NCBI GenBank assembly: GCA_910584905.1
Contig: CAJUCQ010000074.1
Span: 1 to 39,196 of the forward strand
Source: an uncultured Muribaculaceae bacterium
Lineage (GTDB): Bacteria > Bacteroidota > Bacteroidia > Bacteroidales > Muribaculaceae
Direction: 5' to 3'
DNA length: 39,196 nt
Numbering within the stretch: the stretch's first letter is position 1; every line of letters begins with the position of its first letter. This document shows, in pieces, positions 35,501-39,196 of this stretch. Both the position numbers and the translations under genes were made by a program. The notes under the pieces were generated by a model. The model did no database searches and was not told the DNA's origin. It was given only the letters and a program-made list of their open reading frames with translations.

Positions 35501-35784
35501 CGGACAGCTTCGAAATGCCGGGCATCTACACGAAGTTGCGCGTTGAGTTCGCCAAGACATCGGGCATCGACGGTGTCGACGACGGTGGCATCGGCGTACG
35601 TGCCGTCCGCGGAGGTATCGAAGTGAGCATCGCAGGCGGCAAGAGCGCCGACGTGGCCGTGTACAGCACATCCGGTGCGCTTATCGTCTCGGACAGCGTC
35701 GAGGGCACGCGCAACTACAGCCTCGCCCCCGGCTTCTACATCGTCAAAGCAGGCACATGCGTGCGCACCGTGGCCGTCAAATAA
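32533..35784 (+). CDS. Secreted leucine-rich-repeat protein with duplicated modules and a Por-type sorting tail
   Basis: The 1083-residue protein starts with a signal peptide (MKRSFLAFASAFFLCVSASG). The open frame begins further upstream, but the ATG at 32533 gives this signal and follows the promoter properly. Two similar modules follow. The first has a PKD-like strand VSIDFGDGTVQKY near residue 49, then STITITGNLTELTM and leucine-rich repeats to about 440. The second has VWIDWGTGGRTEY near 595, then ATVTIYGDLAGLDI and repeats such as LTSVDLSKNTELRTLQLSNN to about 866. The last 70 residues (from about 1010) match a Por secretion system (type IX) sorting domain, with VAVYSTSGALI and APGFYIVKAG. 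It would be exported across the outer membrane and may bind proteins or glycans. The partner is unknown. Confidence 0.8.
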   Translation: MKRSFLAFASAFFLCVSASGQGSITLTTSAEPGTKVKILPNAVSATTPVSIDFGDGTVQKYTVDPNLSDWQRWIEADIKGSTITITGNLTELTMNEAGLTSAKIDGMAKLTKLNLSDNEISEFEFCSIMPVKDLSLSNNKIKNSPSLNATLSLEYVGETLERLNIAHNEGLQCLDLRYLSVLEDLQAYECPDLGSIFICLPEETREFLKYINLSNCSLAHFYPVNLPSLRSLDLSDNLLMTEYDDEPFALGNYPNLRNLTLSRNKGIKSIDVTECPYLEQLYIDGCNFTSVNIGSNPELTVLNIANNKITNVDFANNKNLTSVMIHGNPISELDMDLLPNINTLNISDTKISRIDLMKSYFLKSFKASGTLLEFVDFNGLQAERMTLVDLRNCPNFTHESMAYTVRTLPVARKSYTTNLYLEGSNAEKSDIEFVTGSDMQWVCDITGDGSAEHSPLNITYGDAVKTGEKKTGTLERLYPYSGLSLDYDLEVMHTAGGNFVVAQWKPVWFQSIKDATDGVVLKGVPVCVYTYPEAGKRFKSLTVNGKEIKSPWFVLSENADVKVNFSDELSYITLGVAPGQEMSLRVNTVENNGTVWIDWGTGGRTEYTGQRGYATAGNELIGPRIDGKAGSATVTIYGDLAGLDINGFGDVAEDFGLWDNHVTSIDVTHAPDLKILTTYWNPIESIDLSKNTQLEFLDLSYTAITELDLSNCPNLMSLEAYSSGLEEEGMKPIRSIDLSKLPILQLLNLKGNLMESIDLSHNPYLRWVNLAGNNLTSIDLSANPIIEELNLMNNELTAFDASNLTALRWLDLDKNELTSVDLSKNTELRTLQLSNNYIKDIDLGALKHLQTLYINGNGMNAGEINDIFYRLPVRTEESTDNSDSRPSWNLCIYQALDREANDYEGHDSSIAIDRGWQPSHHGSNAGCTEAYLDLIPALHGSYTVSDAAGNSYVHGSKVEKWLPLTIKAEPEAGYRMHSYRLNDDDAVMDSDSFEMPGIYTKLRVEFAKTSGIDGVDDGGIGVRAVRGGIEVSIAGGKSADVAVYSTSGALIVSDSVEGTRNYSLAPGFYIVKAGTCVRTVAVK

Positions 35785-35830
35785 GCCATAACCAAGCAAT
35801 CATCTCAATATATCTCATTCATTTCCACAC

Positions 35831-38719
35831 ATGATCAAGACTATCCGAACCGCGATACTCGTACTCGCCGCCTCCATGGCGGCGGGCACGGGGTTCGCCC
35901 AAACCAAAGCCCTGCCGTATGCGAGCGACATGTATCTGACGCACAGCACACTCGACGACGGCTGGAAAAACATCAACAATGCGCGGAAAGGCAAGACTTT
36001 TGAGTACGACCGCGACAACACCGGCCCGGCGCTCTCGACTCCGGGCACATCAAGCGCCGCCTGCCACTACTACGACCCCGACTACGATGCCAACTGCTGG
36101 CTCATTTCGCCGCAATTCGAGCTTAAAGCCGGTGGGAGCTACACCGTAAGCATCTGGGCCAAGACCAAAGGCTCAGACTCCGAGAACTTCAAAATCTGCT
36201 ACGGCACCGGCAGCGAAAGCACCGACATGACCACGACGCTTATCGACAAACGCGGCTTCATGAGCTCGTCGGACTACACGAAGATTTCGGCCGAGGTGAA
36301 GCCCGAAAGCGACATGAGCGTGCATTTCGGCATCCACTGCTACAGCGCTGCAAACTCCTATGTGCTTTCTCTCACGGGCTTCAGCATATCGGATGAAAAC
36401 GGGTCAACCGAGGTTCCTGACACACCCGTAACTCCGGGCGATGCGCTTGCCATCCCGTTCGAATATACGTTCAACTCATTCTCTGACTTCGCCGCAAAAT
36501 GGATAACCGGCTTCGGCGCCGACGCCGCCGTGCAGCAGGTGTGGAAAATCAACGAGTACTCCGGCTGGGCCGTGTTCGACGTGGCACAAGGCGAGAAGGA
36601 AGACAACTGGCTGATATCGCCCGAACTTTCGTTCGCCGAAGCCGGGGACTACGCTCTTGTCTACACGGGCCTCATCAGCGGCAAAATCGAAATTTTGCTC
36701 GGAACGGGCACTGACGACCTCAGTGGCTACACCGCCGCCGGCTCGCAGGAGGACGCCGACAACTACAGCAACGACAACGAGTACGTGATACCCTTCAGCG
36801 TGGCCGAGGCCGGCAACTACCGCGTGGCCGTCCGCGCGTGCGCCGAAGAGGGAACATTCATGGGCTACAGAATGAAAGCCGTCAAAGTGCGCACCGACAA
36901 GCCTACTCCCGCCCCGGTGAACGACCTGATTGCCGCGGCCAGCGCGCTCGACGAGCTGAGCGTGGCGCTGTCGTGGACCAATCCCTCGCTCACCCACACG
37001 GGCGCTCCGCTCTCCGCTCTCACCAAACTTGAGCTTTACCGTAACGGCGTGATGATTAAAGACGACTTCCTCACTCTCACTCCAGGCGCACCATGCGCAT
37101 GGCTCGATTGCCCGGAGGAAAGCGGAGTCTACTCCTACCACCTCATCGCCTACAACGAAAACGGCAGCGCCGATGCAGTCCCCGCCGAGGTCTGCGCCGG
37201 ATTCGTGGGCAAGCCGACGGCCACTCTGCCCTACTACGCCGAGCCTGAAGACGCCGCGGCCATGCAACTCTTCACCTTCGTTGACGCAAACGCCGACGGC
37301 GAGGGCTGGGCCTTCGTCGAGGGCAGCTCGTCGTTCTGGAACAAGACCATCGTGAAACTTGAGGAAGGCACGGAGTTCGACGATTATCTCGTGTCGCCCT
37401 ACATACACCTCGAAGCAGGCTACTACGTGTTCGATTACTCGGTAAGCTGCCGCTACAACAGCTTCGAGGCCGGCTACGTGACCAACCGCCACAACCCTGC
37501 CGCCACCTTCGTCAAACTCGATGAAATCCTTGACTGGCAGGAATACAGCGCTCCCGAAGGCCGCAGCGTGTTTGTAATCGAAGAGGAGGGCGACTACGCC
37601 CTGTGTATCCACGCCATAGGCGCGCCCTACAGCACGGCCTACAGCGAGCTCAGCCTCGTTTCGCTGGCTCTCAACCGCACGAAAGTTCTTCCGGCGGGCA
37701 TCACGGGCCTGAGCGCCGTCGACACGCCTGCCGACGAAGGCTACGACATCGTGCTCACGTGGACTAACCCCTCGACCGACAATGCCGGCGTGGCGCTCGA
37801 CGCTTCGGCGCCGCTTACCATCACCGTCAAGCGCGACGGCGAGACTATTGCCACGCTTTCGGGCGAAGGCTACGCCCCGGGCGAGGTCTGCACCTACACC
37901 GACGCCGGCGTTGCCGCAGGCGAACATATTTACAGCCTTCAGGCGGCCAACGCCAACGGCGAATCCGAAGCTCCGGCTGCTGAAACCGCCATATACGCAG
38001 GCCCGGTGCTCGAGCTCCCCTACTCGACCGTCGATTTCACGGCGTGGCAGATTGAGACAAGCAGCCTCTACCCTTGGGCAATAGACCCTGCAACAGGATT
38101 TGCTTCATGGGAAGCCACCTATACTTGGGATCCCGCATATTCGATTTTCACGCCTTACCTCCGCCTTGAACAGGGCAAGGTATATGAAATCGAGGCAAGC
38201 TTCGACGGCCGCGACGGCTACGAGCAGGGCATGAGCCTTGTAAGCGCACCCAAGGTTGACGAAGGCGCCGTGACGGCTCACCATCAGTTCACTCTTCCCG
38301 CCGACGCCAAGGACCACAAGCTCGAGTTCGTCATCACCCCGGCCTCCGACGCCGCGGCGCTTTCAGATGAAAGCTCCGACGAAGATGACGCGCTTGCGCC
38401 CGAGAGCGTGACAGTGCCCGCAGGCAAAATCCTTTTAGGCTTCCGCCCGACGCAGGCAGGGCGCGTGACGCTCAAGAGCTTCCGCCTCAACGAACGCCTC
38501 ACCTCGGGTGTGCGCACTCTCGTTGCCTCCGATGGCGATGCCGTGTACGCCGACGGCGTAGTCAGCTACCCCGCTGTAAGCGACATCACAGTGTGCGACC
38601 TCGCCGGACGCGTGCTCCGCAAGACCCACGCCACAAGCATCGACCTCGGCAGCCTCCGCGGCGCAGGCGTGGTCATCGTCTCCGCTCCCGGACACCGCGC
38701 TCTCAAGATTGTGCTTTGA
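35831..38719 (+). CDS. Secreted multi-module protein with choice-of-anchor-J-like and Fn3-like domains
   Basis: The 962-residue protein begins with a signal peptide ending near GTGFAQ. Four jelly-roll-like modules of the cleaved-adhesin or choice-of-anchor-J type can be traced, at about 27-190, 205-355, 465-625 and 725-885. They are marked by phrases such as NCWLISPQFELKAGGSYTVS, DNWLISPELSFAEAGDY and FDDYLVSPYIHLEAGYY. Fn3-like stretches (VALSWTNPS and IVLTWTNPS) lie at about 360-460 and 630-725. The C-terminus, with ITVCDLAGRVLRKTHATSID and a final APGHRALKIVL, resembles a type IX sorting tail. It follows the LRR gene by 46 bases, in one transcript. A surface adhesin or matrix role is likely but unproven. 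Confidence 0.72.
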   Translation: MIKTIRTAILVLAASMAAGTGFAQTKALPYASDMYLTHSTLDDGWKNINNARKGKTFEYDRDNTGPALSTPGTSSAACHYYDPDYDANCWLISPQFELKAGGSYTVSIWAKTKGSDSENFKICYGTGSESTDMTTTLIDKRGFMSSSDYTKISAEVKPESDMSVHFGIHCYSAANSYVLSLTGFSISDENGSTEVPDTPVTPGDALAIPFEYTFNSFSDFAAKWITGFGADAAVQQVWKINEYSGWAVFDVAQGEKEDNWLISPELSFAEAGDYALVYTGLISGKIEILLGTGTDDLSGYTAAGSQEDADNYSNDNEYVIPFSVAEAGNYRVAVRACAEEGTFMGYRMKAVKVRTDKPTPAPVNDLIAAASALDELSVALSWTNPSLTHTGAPLSALTKLELYRNGVMIKDDFLTLTPGAPCAWLDCPEESGVYSYHLIAYNENGSADAVPAEVCAGFVGKPTATLPYYAEPEDAAAMQLFTFVDANADGEGWAFVEGSSSFWNKTIVKLEEGTEFDDYLVSPYIHLEAGYYVFDYSVSCRYNSFEAGYVTNRHNPAATFVKLDEILDWQEYSAPEGRSVFVIEEEGDYALCIHAIGAPYSTAYSELSLVSLALNRTKVLPAGITGLSAVDTPADEGYDIVLTWTNPSTDNAGVALDASAPLTITVKRDGETIATLSGEGYAPGEVCTYTDAGVAAGEHIYSLQAANANGESEAPAAETAIYAGPVLELPYSTVDFTAWQIETSSLYPWAIDPATGFASWEATYTWDPAYSIFTPYLRLEQGKVYEIEASFDGRDGYEQGMSLVSAPKVDEGAVTAHHQFTLPADAKDHKLEFVITPASDAAALSDESSDEDDALAPESVTVPAGKILLGFRPTQAGRVTLKSFRLNERLTSGVRTLVASDGDAVYADGVVSYPAVSDITVCDLAGRVLRKTHATSIDLGSLRGAGVVIVSAPGHRALKIVL

Positions 38720-38729
38720 CCCTCCACAG

Positions 38730-38758
38730 GCCTCCGGCTCCGACAGCCGGAGGCTTTT
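38730..38758 (+). terminator. Terminator after the anchor-J gene
   Basis: GCCTCCGGCT (38730-38739) pairs perfectly with AGCCGGAGGC (38745-38754), followed by four T. It lies just after the stop at 38719. Confidence 0.8.
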
Positions 38759-38773
38759 GCCCACCATAAATCA

Positions 38774-38804
38774 GCGCCGCGAAAATTCGCGGCGCTTGAT
38801 TTTT
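38774..38804 (+). terminator. Second, perfect terminator hairpin
   Basis: GCGCCGCGAA (38774-38783) pairs perfectly with TTCGCGGCGC (38786-38795) around only two bases, followed by ttgattttt. It may be a backup terminator or may serve something on the other strand. Confidence 0.65.
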
Positions 38805-39010
38805 CATACGCGAGAACAAGGTCAGTTGTTCAGGCTTATTATGGCCATGACAATACCCGCCGCCTGAGCGATATAAAGAAAGCATCCCGGGACTACAACG
38901 CAACCTCAAAGGTCTTATCCGCCACTTCTTTTGTAAGGTAAAGATTCATCTGCACCGTCTTATCCAACATCTGCTGCGGCAACTTCAACTCTATACCATA
39001 TTATTACTGT
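38805..39010. other. Spacer with a possible gene remnant next to the insertion element
   Basis: On the minus strand 39000 to 38893 reads as 35 residues and a stop, including LPQQMLDKTVQMNLYLTKEV and then ADKTFEVAL, which looks protein-like. It has no start and runs into stop codons at the point where the insertion element probably begins. Plus-strand frames across the same bases are also open for similar lengths, so the true coding strand is unsure. I see it as the possible end of a gene cut by the element. Confidence 0.25.
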
Positions 39011-39040
39011 CCGCTAAACATTTTTTGAGCGGATGAAAAA

Positions 39041-39196
39041 TTAGGGCTGGCACCTATTGCAGGAGTCAGCCCTAAATGGTTACTTTGCTTTTGCGACAAA
39101 ACATAGTTAACCATGGGCAAAAGTAGTAATTTCTTCGGACAGCCGATATATGGTCAGCTGATAAAATCGCTCGACCGTGAAAAAATTGTTGAAATC
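39041..39196 (+). mobile_element. Left part of an IS4-type insertion element (runs past the window)
   Basis: TTAGGGCTG (39041-39049) and CAGCCCTAA (39067-39075) form an inverted repeat just ahead of the transposase start, and a smaller pair (ccgct 39011-39015 with agcgg 39028-39032) precedes it. These are probably terminal or near-terminal structures. The true left end may be as far left as about 39001. The right end lies outside the window. Confidence 0.6.
39113..39196 (+). CDS. Start of an IS4-family transposase with DUF4372-like N-terminus (partial)
   Basis: The 28 residues visible begin MGKSSNFFGQPIYGQLIKSL and continue DREKIVEI. This is the typical start of Bacteroidetes IS4-type transposases that carry an N-terminal DUF4372 domain. 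The catalytic domain is outside the window. It differs in sequence from the broken IS4-type transposase at 341-1394, so the two elements are not copies of one another. Confidence 0.75.
   Translation, partial: MGKSSNFFGQPIYGQLIKSLDREKIVEI

Noticed and set aside
36476..37927. 483-codon minus-strand frame opposite the anchor-J gene
   Set aside because: Antisense shadow. The plus-strand frame has a signal peptide, repeated modules and a terminator after it.

Overview
The window looks like chromosomal DNA from a GC-rich Bacteroidales bacterium, most likely Muribaculaceae or a close relative. The reasons are SusC/SusD-type glycan uptake genes, a GH97 enzyme, several promoters of the Bacteroidetes form (TTTG, about 20 bases, TAnnTTTG), few clear Shine-Dalgarno sites, Por-type C-terminal sorting domains, and the gene order rplM-rpsI-rpsB-tsf. 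The family assignment is inference. No rRNA, tRNA or CRISPR array was seen.

Layout. 1-149: start of an exported protein on the minus strand. 341-1394: an IS4-family transposase broken by one frameshift, abutting yaaA (1388-2167). 2298-3968: an acyl-CoA synthetase gene (minus strand) whose leader carries a terminator-like hairpin. 4153-4530: a DUF488 protein. 4578-7765: the translation operon rplM, rpsI, rpsB, tsf, with strong hairpins before rpsB and before tsf. 7999-8106: a near-perfect 108-base palindrome. 8138-10782: hflX and a ClC-type chloride channel or transporter gene (minus). 10977-16411: rimP, nusA, infB and folK (plus). 16408-17993: ilvE and a coupled HD-domain gene (minus). 18325-20506: a two-component system (minus). 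20819-22003: a membrane family 2 glycosyltransferase.

22332-32193 is a starch/alpha-glucan utilisation locus: SusC, SusD, a SusE/F-like surface lipoprotein with three CBM26-like modules, a GH13 alpha-amylase lipoprotein and a GH97 SusB-like alpha-glucosidase. The expected pathway is binding at the surface by the SusE/F-like protein and SusD, cutting by the GH13 enzyme, import through SusC, and release of glucose by the GH97 enzyme in the periplasm. No SusR or hybrid two-component regulator lies next to it.

32461-38758 holds two large secreted proteins with Por-type tails: a leucine-rich-repeat protein built from a duplicated module, and a protein with several choice-of-anchor-J-like modules. 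The right edge enters a second IS4-type element with a DUF4372-like transposase start.

Most of the window is ordinary housekeeping plus a sus-like locus. The best candidates for something undescribed are the palindrome at 7999-8106, the synthetase leader at 3969-4117, the structured spacers of the rpsB-tsf operon, and the duplicated LRR protein with its partner.
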